DNA of 64,000 nucleotides from the NCBI RefSeq assembly GCF_003173755.1, contig NZ_CP029553.1, forward strand, positions 831,001-895,000, given 5' to 3'. A program made the position numbers and the translations under genes. The notes beneath the pieces are model-generated. The model worked only from the letters and a program-made list of their open reading frames with translations. It was not told the origin of the DNA and searched no databases. Positions 57,380 to 64,000 of this stretch are shown here, in pieces. Every line of letters begins with the position of its first letter. The first letter of the stretch is position 1. Source of the stretch: Methylobacterium terrae. GTDB lineage: Bacteria > Pseudomonadota > Alphaproteobacteria > Rhizobiales > Beijerinckiaceae.

Positions 57380-57523
57380 CTACTCCGCCAGGGCGCCCTC
57401 GTCGTCGCCGCCGGTCGGCGCCAGCCGCACCCAGGCATCGAGGGCCCGGCCGATGCCGAGGCCGACGAGGCCCACGAAGGTCAGCGAGGCGGCGATGTGG
57501 AGGAAGAGGGACGCATCAGACAT
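57380..57523 (-). CDS. Small membrane peptide
   Basis: 47 residues, MSDASLFLHIAASLTFVGLV-type N-terminal membrane segment, then GIGRALDAWVRLAP and an acidic GGDDEGALAE tail. One membrane span with an intracellular or periplasmic acidic tail. It lies 43 bp upstream of the CinA TTG on the same strand. The frame is short, but codon bias (G/C third positions) and the single clean hydrophobic span support it. Function unknown. Confidence 0.6.
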   Translation of the reverse strand: MSDASLFLHIAASLTFVGLVGLGIGRALDAWVRLAPTGGDDEGALAE

Positions 57524-57632
57524 TGGACTCACCCGACGTGAAGGATTCGAGGAGAACCGTGGAGGCTACGCGCCTCCCGGCCCGGTTTCATGGGCTCCCT
57601 GTGGTGTGGGCAGGGCCGGAGGACTCCGACCT

Positions 57633-57821
57633 TCAGGGGCCGGCGGCGCCGGCTTTCGGGATGGTGCGCATCCCGGTTGGAAGACCTGTCGCACCACCTT
57701 TGGGCGGAACGATGGTCCGGATGTGGCGGGGCGCCACGAAGGGCCGAGCGTGTCCCGGCCGCGCCTGCCGGGCGGTGCGCTCCCGCACCTTGGCCGTGAC
57801 CTCGGCCGTCGCCTTCGCCAT
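57633..57821 (-). CDS. Small basic protein coupled to a flavoprotein
   Basis: 62 residues, MAKATAEVTAKVRERTARQA start, basic throughout with VAPRHIRTIVPP in the middle. GGGGAGG lies seven bases before the ATG, and the ATG shares one base with the stop codon of the upstream flavoprotein gene (TGATG). Not recognised; possibly a nucleic-acid or flavoprotein partner. Confidence 0.55.
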   Translation of the reverse strand: MAKATAEVTAKVRERTARQARPGHARPFVAPRHIRTIVPPKGGATGLPTGMRTIPKAGAAGP

Positions 57822-58777
57822 CACGCCGCCTCCCCGAGCACCCGCCCGGCCAGCGCGAGGCCGCTGAGATAGGCGAACTCCACCCGCGGCCCGAGGCAGC
57901 CGTCGCCGGCAAAGCCGAGGCCGGTCTCGGGCGCGAACAGGCAGGGCTCGCCCACGGCCCGCTCGACCGCGGCGTAGCGCCAGCGATGGGCGGCGCGGTG
58001 GCGGATCTCCCCGAGCGGGACGAGATCCCGCAGGGCCGCGACCAGGCGCTCGGCGACGTCGTCCGCCTCGCATTCGAGGTTGGCGCGCGACCAGGACGCC
58101 GAGGCATGGGCCACCAGGGTGCCGGCGCCCGCGCGCCCCGGCTTGCTGCCGTTCTGCGCGATCCAGGCGACCGCGGCATCCGGATCGCGATTCTCCCGCA
58201 CGGGCGCGCCGGAGGAGAGGGGAGGCCCGTCATGCGCCAGCATCAGGGTCCAGCACGGGGCATAGGCCACCTCCGCCACGCCCGGCAGATCCTCGCCGGC
58301 GCCCGCCAGCAGCGCGAGGCTCTGAGGCGAGGGGCAGGTCAGGAGGACGGCCGAGAACGCCTCCCCGTCCGCGAGGGCCGTCCCGTCGGCCTCCGCGAGG
58401 CGCCAGTCCCGTCCCTCCCGCACCAGACGGCCGACGGCGCGCCCGCAGCGAAGATCGGTGCCGTCGAGGAGGTCGCGCACCGGCGCGGTCATGCCGGGGG
58501 TGCCGACGAAGCGGTCGGCCCCGCCCCAGGGGGCCGCGACGCCCCGCGTCGTCCAGTCCGCGACCTGCGCCCGGAAGCGGGGGTCGCGGGCGGTGAAATA
58601 TTGTGCGCCGTGATCGAAGCGGAACTCGCCCGGGCCGCGCCGCGTCGCCATCCGGCCGCCGGGGCCCCGGCCCTTGTCGAGCACGACGACGCGCCGGCCG
58701 GCCTCGCGCAGACGGTGCGCCGCGGCGGCGCCGGCGATGCCCGCCCCGATGATCGCGATGGTCCCGTCCCAGTTCAC
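57821..58777 (-). CDS. Renalase-like NAD(P)/FAD-dependent oxidoreductase
   Basis: 318 residues. FAD site IAIIGAGIAGAAAAHRL, the GPGGRMATRR motif and FDHGAQYFTARD are typical of the renalase/amine oxidase-like family. The C-terminal GLGFAGDGCLGPRVEFAYLSG closes the FAD site. GTG start with GGAGAGGCGGGC just upstream. The reaction in bacteria is probably oxidation of isomeric dihydronicotinamides, by family (not shown here). Confidence 0.85.
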   Translation of the reverse strand: MNWDGTIAIIGAGIAGAAAAHRLREAGRRVVVLDKGRGPGGRMATRRGPGEFRFDHGAQYFTARDPRFRAQVADWTTRGVAAPWGGADRFVGTPGMTAPVRDLLDGTDLRCGRAVGRLVREGRDWRLAEADGTALADGEAFSAVLLTCPSPQSLALLAGAGEDLPGVAEVAYAPCWTLMLAHDGPPLSSGAPVRENRDPDAAVAWIAQNGSKPGRAGAGTLVAHASASWSRANLECEADDVAERLVAALRDLVPLGEIRHRAAHRWRYAAVERAVGEPCLFAPETGLGFAGDGCLGPRVEFAYLSGLALAGRVLGEAA

Positions 58778-58965
58778 GCCCGCCTCTCCTCGGTATCGGC
58801 CGCCTCTCCCGCGGTCCTTGCGTCAACGCGCGAGGTTTCGCTGTGGTGCCAATCAATCGTGCGAAATCTCTTGGGTCCGGTGCGGGAACTTTCGGCGGCC
58901 GGCTTGAGGCCTCGAACTTGCAGCATTAAGGCCGCGCTTGACCTCCGTTCAGGGATCCCCGCTCC

Positions 58966-59895
58966 GTGCCGAACCTCGAGACCGTCGTGAGCGAGATCGT
59001 CGACGAGATGCGCCAGCGTCCCGATCGCGGCGAGGTGGCGCGCTACATCCCGGAACTCGCCCGGGTCGATCCCGGCCATTTCGGCCTCGCGGTGATCGGC
59101 GCCGACGGAACGGTCGCGGCGGCGGGCGATTGCGACGTCCCGTTCTCGATCCAGAGCATCTCGAAGGTGTTCACCCTGACGCTGGCGCTCGGCATGGCCG
59201 GCGACAAGCTGTGGCGGCGGGTCGGGCGCGAGCCCTCGGGGAGCCCGTTCAACTCGGTCGTGCAGCTCGAATACGAGCGCGGCATCCCGCGCAACCCGTT
59301 CATCAATGCGGGCGCGATCGCCGTCACCGACCTGATCCTGTCGGGCCACCAGCCGCGCGAGGCGCTGGGCGAGATCCTGCGCTTCATGCAGTCCCTGGCG
59401 CAGGACACCTCGATCACCATCGACGAGGCGGTCGCGGCCTCCGAGCAGCGCACGGGATTCCGCAACGTCGCGCTCGCCAACTACATGAAGTCGTTCGGGG
59501 TGATCGACAACCCGGTCGAGTACACGCTCGGCGTCTATTTCCACCACTGCGCCATCAGCATGACCTGCCGGCAGCTCGCGGCGGCGGGCCGGTTCCTGGC
59601 CCATTCGGGGCGCGACCCCAGCACCGGCCTGTCGGTGGTGCAGGCCGAGCGGGCCAAGCGCATCAACGCCGTCATGCTGACCTGCGGCCATTACGACGGC
59701 TCGGGCGAGTTCGCCTACCGGGTCGGGCTGCCGGGCAAGAGCGGCGTCGGCGGCGGCATCCTGGCGGTGGCGCCGGGGCGTGCCTCGATCGCCGTCTGGG
59801 CGCCGGGGCTCGACGCCGCCGGCAATTCCCATCTCGGCCGCATCGCCCTGGAGCGGCTGACGCGGCGCCTCGGCTGGTCGATCTTCGGCGAGTAG
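58966..59895 (+). CDS. glsA: Glutaminase
   Basis: 309 residues of the beta-lactamase-like glutaminase family. [12 protein letters not shown] holds the catalytic Ser-x-x-Lys, [28 protein letters not shown] segment and [13 protein letters not shown] are all conserved. Converts glutamine to glutamate and ammonia. GTG start with AGGGA eleven bases upstream. Its position next to glnII pairs glutamine breakdown with synthesis. Confidence 0.93.
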   Translation: MPNLETVVSEIVDEMRQRPDRGEVARYIPELARVDPGHFGLAVIGADGTVAAAGDCDVPFSIQSISKVFTLTLALGMAGDKLWRRVGREPSGSPFNSVVQLEYERGIPRNPFINAGAIAVTDLILSGHQPREALGEILRFMQSLAQDTSITIDEAVAASEQRTGFRNVALANYMKSFGVIDNPVEYTLGVYFHHCAISMTCRQLAAAGRFLAHSGRDPSTGLSVVQAERAKRINAVMLTCGHYDGSGEFAYRVGLPGKSGVGGGILAVAPGRASIAVWAPGLDAAGNSHLGRIALERLTRRLGWSIFGE

Positions 59896-59915
59896 GGAGA
59901 CCTCGTGCCGGGATC

Positions 59916-60104
59916 CTACGGCTTGCGCGAGCGCTCCTCGCGGATCGCCTCGTCGTGGTAGCCGCCGCTCGCCGGCATGATCTCGGGTGCGCGCTCCCGC
60001 GCGGCCGGGCTCTGCGCCGTCCAGTCGTTGCGGCCGCCGCGGCTGCGGCCGCCGGCCGGGAAGGCGTAGATCTTCGCGGTGGTGCGTGGGCCTGTGGTGC
60101 TCAT
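59916..60104 (-). CDS. DUF2735 family protein
   Basis: 62 residues. KIYAFPAGGRSRGG and the YHDEAIREERSRKP end match DUF2735, a small family that I recall next to glnII in rhizobia-like bacteria. GGGAGA precedes the ATG. It is divergent from glnII across a 457-bp regulatory region and may share nitrogen control. Function unknown. Confidence 0.82.
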   Translation of the reverse strand: MSTTGPRTTAKIYAFPAGGRSRGGRNDWTAQSPAARERAPEIMPASGGYHDEAIREERSRKP

Positions 60105-60353
60105 CAGGTGGTCTCCCGTGAGGGCCGCGCATCGCTGCGGCGGTCCTTGAGATCGTCACGAAGTGTGCCCGGGGATCGCGCGGTTTGACCACGAAAAAAT
60201 CAGCACTTGGCTAAAATTCGTGCATGCCCGCGCTTGCGTCGTCGGTCGGTTTGGCGGGTGTGGCGCGGAGTTGGGCGCCCTGGCGCCCTGGCGCGCAACC
60301 GGGCATCGTCGGTCGCCACTCCCCGGGATGGTCGTGACGCAAGGGCTCCCAGA

Positions 60354-60386
60354 GGGCGGTCATCGGGCGGTCATCGGGCGGTCATG
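60354..60386. repeat. Three 11-bp direct repeats upstream of glnII
   Basis: GGGCGGTCATC, GGGCGGTCATC and GGGCGGTCATG in tandem. The 11-bp period is about one helical turn, and the array lies 80 to 115 bp upstream of the sigma-54 promoter, where an activator could dock. It may be a protein-binding array or a chance tandem duplication. Confidence 0.5.
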
Positions 60387-60465
60387 GGGCTATCATGCCC
60401 CGGCAGGGTCACGGAAACGCACCGCGCCTGCGATCGTTCCGCCGGCTTCGTCGGACCGGCCGGGG

Positions 60466-60482
60466 TTGGCACGGGTCCTGCT
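60466..60482 (+). promoter_or_regulatory. Sigma-54 promoter of glnII
   Basis: TTGGCACG-GGTC-CTGCT: the GG (60468-60469) and GC (60480-60481) are 10 bases apart, exactly the -24/-12 arrangement of RpoN promoters. It ends 80 bp before the glnII ATG. NtrC/RpoN control of glnII is established for related rhizobia. I do not see an unambiguous NtrC site. Confidence 0.82.
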
Positions 60483-60561
60483 AGCGAGGGGATGCCGCTG
60501 GCGGGTGATGGCGCCGACGTAGGAATCCCGGGCACCATCGGAACCTGAAGAGAGACGCGAG

Positions 60562-61596
60562 ATGACCAAATACAAGCTCGAGTATATTTGGCTCGACGGC
60601 TATGCGCCGACCCCGAACCTTCGCGGCAAGACCCAGATCAAGGCCTTCGACAGCTTCCCGACCCTCGAGCAGCTCCCGCTCTGGGGCTTCGACGGCAGCT
60701 CGACGAAGCAGGCCGAGGGCAGCTCCTCGGATTGCGTGCTGAAGCCCGTCCGCCACTTCCCCGACCCGGCCCGCACCAACGGCGTCCTGGTCCTGTGCGA
60801 AGTCATGATGCCGGACGGCAAGACCCCGCACCCGTCGAACAAGCGCGCCACCATCCTGGATGACGAAGGCGCCTGGTTCGGCTTCGAGCAGGAATACTTC
60901 TTCTACAAGAACGGCCGCCCGCTCGGCTTCCCCGAGACCGGCTTCCCGGCGCCGCAGGGCCCGTACTACACCGGCGTCGGCTACTCGAACGTCGGCTCCG
61001 TCGCCCGCCAGATCGTCGAGGAGCACCTCGACCTCTGCCTCGCCGCCGGCATCAACCACGAGGGCATCAACGCCGAGGTGGCGAAGGGCCAGTGGGAGTT
61101 CCAGATCTTCGGCAAGGGCTCCAAGCGGGCCGCCGACGAGATGTGGATGGCGCGCTACCTGATGCAGCGCCTGTGCGAGAAGTACGAGATCGACATCGAG
61201 TACCACTGCAAGCCGCTCGGCGACACCGACTGGAACGGGTCGGGCATGCACGCCAACTTCTCGACCTCGTACATGCGCGAAGTCGGCGGCAAGGACTACT
61301 TCGAGAAGCTGATGGCGGCCTTCGGCGATGCCCGCGAGGACCACATCGCCGTCTACGGCCCGGACAACCACATGCGGCTGACCGGCAAGCACGAGACCGC
61401 CTCGATCCACACCTTCAGCTGGGGCGTGGCCGACCGCGGCGCCTCGATCCGGGTGCCCCACAGCTTCGTCAACAACGGCTACAAGGGCTACCTCGAGGAT
61501 CGCCGCCCGAACTCGATGGGCGACCCCTACCAGATCGCCTCGCAGATCCTGAAGACCATCGCGACCGTCCCGACCGAGGTCTCGGCCGCGGCCTGA
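60562..61596 (+). CDS. glnII: Glutamine synthetase, type II (eukaryotic-like)
   Basis: 344 residues, the GSII length. LEYIWLDGYAPTPNLRGKT, WGFDGSSTKQAEGSSSDC, WFGFEQEYFF, the NINHEGINAEV-like GINHEGINAEVAKGQWEF, and DNHMRLTGKHETA are signature segments. GSII lacks the adenylylated tyrosine of GSI, so control is at transcription. Makes glutamine from glutamate and ammonia. AAGAGAG precedes the ATG; strong terminator downstream. Confidence 0.96.
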   Translation: MTKYKLEYIWLDGYAPTPNLRGKTQIKAFDSFPTLEQLPLWGFDGSSTKQAEGSSSDCVLKPVRHFPDPARTNGVLVLCEVMMPDGKTPHPSNKRATILDDEGAWFGFEQEYFFYKNGRPLGFPETGFPAPQGPYYTGVGYSNVGSVARQIVEEHLDLCLAAGINHEGINAEVAKGQWEFQIFGKGSKRAADEMWMARYLMQRLCEKYEIDIEYHCKPLGDTDWNGSGMHANFSTSYMREVGGKDYFEKLMAAFGDAREDHIAVYGPDNHMRLTGKHETASIHTFSWGVADRGASIRVPHSFVNNGYKGYLEDRRPNSMGDPYQIASQILKTIATVPTEVSAAA

Positions 61597-61622
61597 GATC
61601 CGGCGCACCGGTGAGCGTGTGA

Positions 61623-61659
61623 GCGGCGCGGGCCGGAGGGTCCCGCGCCGCTTTCTTTC
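61623..61659 (+). terminator. Rho-independent terminator of glnII
   Basis: GCGGCGCGGG (61623-61632) and CCCGCGCCGC (61642-61651) form a perfect 10-bp stem with a 9-base loop, followed by TTTCTTTC, 27 bp after the glnII stop. Confidence 0.85.
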
Positions 61660-61695
61660 ATTGTCGGGATACGCGGCGGACCTCATCCCCCCCTG

Positions 61696-61732
61696 GTCAT
61701 TCCGGGCTCCGCTCCCGCGGACCTGGAATGAC
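61696..61732. repeat. Palindromic repeat, family D copy 3
   Basis: GTCATTCC (61696-61703) and GGAATGAC (61725-61732) are perfect inverted arms, extended imperfectly by CGG and CCT. Between the glnII terminator and the convergent antiporter gene. Related to 11871-11908. Confidence 0.6.
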
Positions 61733-61783
61733 GATGCGAGGTGGAAGCGTGACCGGCCGGCCGCACCGCTGTCGACCCGACCG

Positions 61784-62881
61784 TCACGGGCTGAAGATCA
61801 GCGTCAGGTAGGTCAGGAACACCACCAGGTGCACCGCGCCCTCCAGCACCGTCGTGCCCTGGCGCGAGAAGGTGATGACGCTCAGCAGCAGCGTCATGGC
61901 GAGCACCGCCATCTGGGCCGGCGCCAGGCCCAACACCACCCGCTGGCCCGAGACGATGCCGATGGCGAGCACCGCCGGCACGGTGAGGCCGACCGTCGAG
62001 GTGACGGCGCCGAGGCAGAGGTTGATCGCCCGCTGGAGCTGGTCGCGCCGGATCGCCTTGAGGGCGCTGATGCCCTCCGGCGTGAACACGATGGCGGCGA
62101 TGATGACGCCGCCGAGCGCCGAGGGGGCGCCGAGGGCCTTGATGCCGTGGTCGAGGATCGCCGCCAGGCTCTTCGACAGGAGCACGATCGGCAGCAGGCT
62201 GACGAGGAGCAGGCCGGCATGGCGCAGGATCGCCCCGGTCCCGGCATCCGGGTGGTGGGCGGGCGTCTCGGGCGCGACGGCGCCCGGCTTGACGAGGTCG
62301 GTGAAGAAGTCGCTGTGGCGGCCGGTCTGCAGCAGCAGGAAGATGCCGTAGAGCACCACCGTCAGGATCGAGAAGGCGACCGCCTGGATCACGGTCAGCG
62401 AGCCGTCCGGGGTCGAGGTGGTGAAGTTCGGGATGATGAGCGCGATGGTGGTGAGCGGGATGATCGCCGCCAGGTAGGCGCCGGCGCCGTCGAGGTTGTA
62501 GTTCTGGCGGCGGTGGCGCAGGCCGCCGAGGATCAGCCCGAGCCCGACGAGGCCGTTCATCACGATCATGATGACGGCGAACATCGTGTCGCGCCCGAGC
62601 GTCGGCGCGGCCTTGGCCCCCAGCATCACGGCGGCGACGAGCGCCACCTCGATGACCACGATCGACAGCGTGAGGATCAGGGTGCCGTAGGGCTCGCCGA
62701 GGCGGTCGGCCAGCTCCTCGGCCTCGTGCACGACGCCGAAGGCCGACCACAGGATGACGGAGAAGAGCCAGGCGAACAGCCCGGCCGCCACCAGCGGCGC
62801 GTCGAGCCCGCCGAGCCAGCCCCCGCCGAACACCGCGAAGGCCGCCACCGTCGCCCACGCCACCCCCAACCGCACCAGCAT
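61784..62881 (-). CDS. ChaA-type calcium/proton (or sodium/proton) antiporter
   Basis: 365 residues, about eleven membrane segments in two homologous halves. HEAEELADRLGEPYGTLILTLSI-like first half (AEELADRLGEPYGTLIL) and the second-half VFTPEGISALKAI are the alpha repeats of the cation/Ca exchanger family; the Glu residues are the ion ligands. GAGGTG precedes the ATG at 62881. Inner membrane, exports Ca2+, K+ or Na+ against H+. Confidence 0.87.
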   Translation of the reverse strand: MLVRLGVAWATVAAFAVFGGGWLGGLDAPLVAAGLFAWLFSVILWSAFGVVHEAEELADRLGEPYGTLILTLSIVVIEVALVAAVMLGAKAAPTLGRDTMFAVIMIVMNGLVGLGLILGGLRHRRQNYNLDGAGAYLAAIIPLTTIALIIPNFTTSTPDGSLTVIQAVAFSILTVVLYGIFLLLQTGRHSDFFTDLVKPGAVAPETPAHHPDAGTGAILRHAGLLLVSLLPIVLLSKSLAAILDHGIKALGAPSALGGVIIAAIVFTPEGISALKAIRRDQLQRAINLCLGAVTSTVGLTVPAVLAIGIVSGQRVVLGLAPAQMAVLAMTLLLSVITFSRQGTTVLEGAVHLVVFLTYLTLIFSP

Positions 62882-62990
62882 CGTCACCTCGCTCCCCGGA
62901 ACCGCCCCGCTTGTGTCAAGGGGCGGGCGAGGGGGCAAGGGAAACGGTCGGATACGTGGAGAAACGATCGGGACACGCGAGCGAGGGGAC

Positions 62991-63893
62991 TCAGCCCCCG
63001 TGCGCGAAGGCCCAGTACAGCTCGCGGGCCCTGGCGACGAGCGGGCCGGGGGCGAAGGTCCGGTCGTCGAGGGCGGTCACCGGCACGACCTTGGCGAAGT
63101 TGCCGACCGAGAACACCTCGTCGGCGCCCATCAGGTCGTCGACGCTCAGCGTCCGCTCCACCACGGTGATCCCGGCCTTGCGCAGGAGCGCGATCACCCG
63201 GCCGCGGGTGATGCCGGCGAGGAAGGTGCCGTTCGCCACCGGCGTATGGACCACGCCGTCGCGGGCCATCAGCACGTTGGCGGTGGCGAACTCGGCGACG
63301 TTGCCGAGCGCGTCGCGCATCAGGGCGTTGCCGAAACCGCGCGACGCCGCCTCGGCGATCGCCCGCGAGCTGTTGGGGTAGAGGCAGCCCGCCTTGGCGT
63401 CGAGGGGCGCGGCGTCGGGGGTCGGGCGCCGGAACGGCGACAGGGTGGCGGTGAAGCCGGTCGGCGGCGGCATCGGCGCCTCGTAGAGGCACAGGCACCA
63501 CGCGGTCGAGGCCGGGTCCATCCGCACCGCGCCGCCGAGGCCCCCTTCCGCCCAGTACATCGGCCGGATGTAGAGCGCCGCGTCGGGCGAGAAGCGCGCG
63601 AGCCCGTCCCGCACCAGCTCGGCCCAGGTGCCGGGCGCCACCACCGGCTCGAGGCCGAAGGCCGCGGCCGAGCGGTTGATCCGGGCGAGGTGGAGGTCGA
63701 GGTCCGGGGTCACGCCCTCGAAGGCGCGGGCCCCGTCGAACACCGTCGAGGCGAGCCAGGCGGCGTGGGTGCGCGGCCCCATCATCCGCACGTTGCCCGG
63801 GTGCCAGGCGCCCTCGAAGTAGGTCCAGGTGTCCTGGTGGGTCGACGTGTCTTCGTGGGTCGACGTGTTCCCCGCCGTCTTGGTCTCGGCCAT
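62991..63893 (-). CDS. Class IV aminotransferase (branched-chain amino acid type)
   Basis: 300 residues of fold-type IV. STVFDGARAFEG and the pyridoxal lysine in DAKAGCLYPNSSRAI are visible, as are GNVAEFATANVLM and GITRGRVIALLRKAG. It resembles IlvE but D-amino-acid or other class IV specificity cannot be excluded. The N-terminus holds an 18-bp in-frame duplication (TSTHED, TSTHQD). The first ATG has GGGACATGAG upstream, a weak site. Confidence 0.86.
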   Translation of the reverse strand: MAETKTAGNTSTHEDTSTHQDTWTYFEGAWHPGNVRMMGPRTHAAWLASTVFDGARAFEGVTPDLDLHLARINRSAAAFGLEPVVAPGTWAELVRDGLARFSPDAALYIRPMYWAEGGLGGAVRMDPASTAWCLCLYEAPMPPPTGFTATLSPFRRPTPDAAPLDAKAGCLYPNSSRAIAEAASRGFGNALMRDALGNVAEFATANVLMARDGVVHTPVANGTFLAGITRGRVIALLRKAGITVVERTLSVDDLMGADEVFSVGNFAKVVPVTALDDRTFAPGPLVARARELYWAFAHGG

Positions 63894-64000
63894 CGCTCAT
63901 GTCCCGCCCGTCGGTCGCCGCATGATGGCGCGGCGCGGGACCGCCTGTCCATGTCGGGCGGCCGTCGACGGGCGGGGGAGGGGGGCTGGGTGGAGGGATG

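Overview
The window is a high-GC chromosomal segment from an alphaproteobacterium of the order Hyphomicrobiales, most probably Methylobacterium or a close relative. The support is the gene content (GSII-type glnII beside a DUF2735 gene, tartrate dehydrogenase, paaABCDE, short-form purL with bolA and grxD), the many GTG starts, and gaps filled with small palindromic repeats. I saw no rRNA, tRNA, CRISPR array, transposase or prophage. The genus is an inference from gene content, not from a marker gene.

Layout. 1-6756: the 3' end of a thiamine-diphosphate enzyme, an L,D-transpeptidase lipoprotein, then a minus-strand set (3-hydroxyisobutyrate-dehydrogenase-like, aldehyde dehydrogenase, DUF3100 membrane protein) divergent from a LysR regulator. 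7041-11823: MarR regulator, hybrid histidine kinase, GlxA/FtrA-type AraC regulator and a rhodanese. 11999-21706: a minus-strand dipeptide-type ABC importer followed by a class III aminotransferase and a tartrate-dehydrogenase-like enzyme, divergent from an ArgE-like M20 deacylase. A GntR-like palindrome lies over the -35 box between them. 21802-26541: small secreted protein, aldehyde dehydrogenase, class III CoA-transferase and class I fumarase/mesaconase. 26558-33675: phenylacetate degradation, with paaZ divergent from paaX and paaABCDE. 33867-35116: a lower-GC island with a papain-like cysteine peptidase and a translationally coupled partner of unknown function.

35425-44808: malic enzyme, lpd, aceF and aceE (pyruvate dehydrogenase, homodimeric E1 type) and a DUF6489 gene. 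45016-48903: LysR regulator divergent from a glyoxalase-fold dioxygenase, a membrane-anchored coiled-coil protein and two small proteins. 49117-53919: thioredoxin-reductase-like protein, grxD, DUF29, bolA and purL. 54045-58777: PepSY membrane protein, orphan amino-acid-type binding protein, CinA domain protein, a 47-residue membrane peptide, a small basic protein and a renalase-like flavoprotein. 58966-63893: glutaminase, DUF2735 and glnII behind a canonical sigma-54 promoter, a ChaA-type antiporter and a class IV aminotransferase.

Three signals stand out beyond the genes. First, at least five families of dispersed palindromic elements fill the gaps and sit inside core operons (paaB/paaC, aceE/aceF, purL/bolA, lpd/maeB). 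Second, several regulatory sites can be read directly: the paaZ/paaX operator, the GntR-like site, two LysR-type dyads and the sigma-54 promoter of glnII. Third, several proteins carry short in-frame tandem duplications at their termini, in two cases duplicating the start codon itself. The peptidase pair in the low-GC island is the best candidate for something undescribed.
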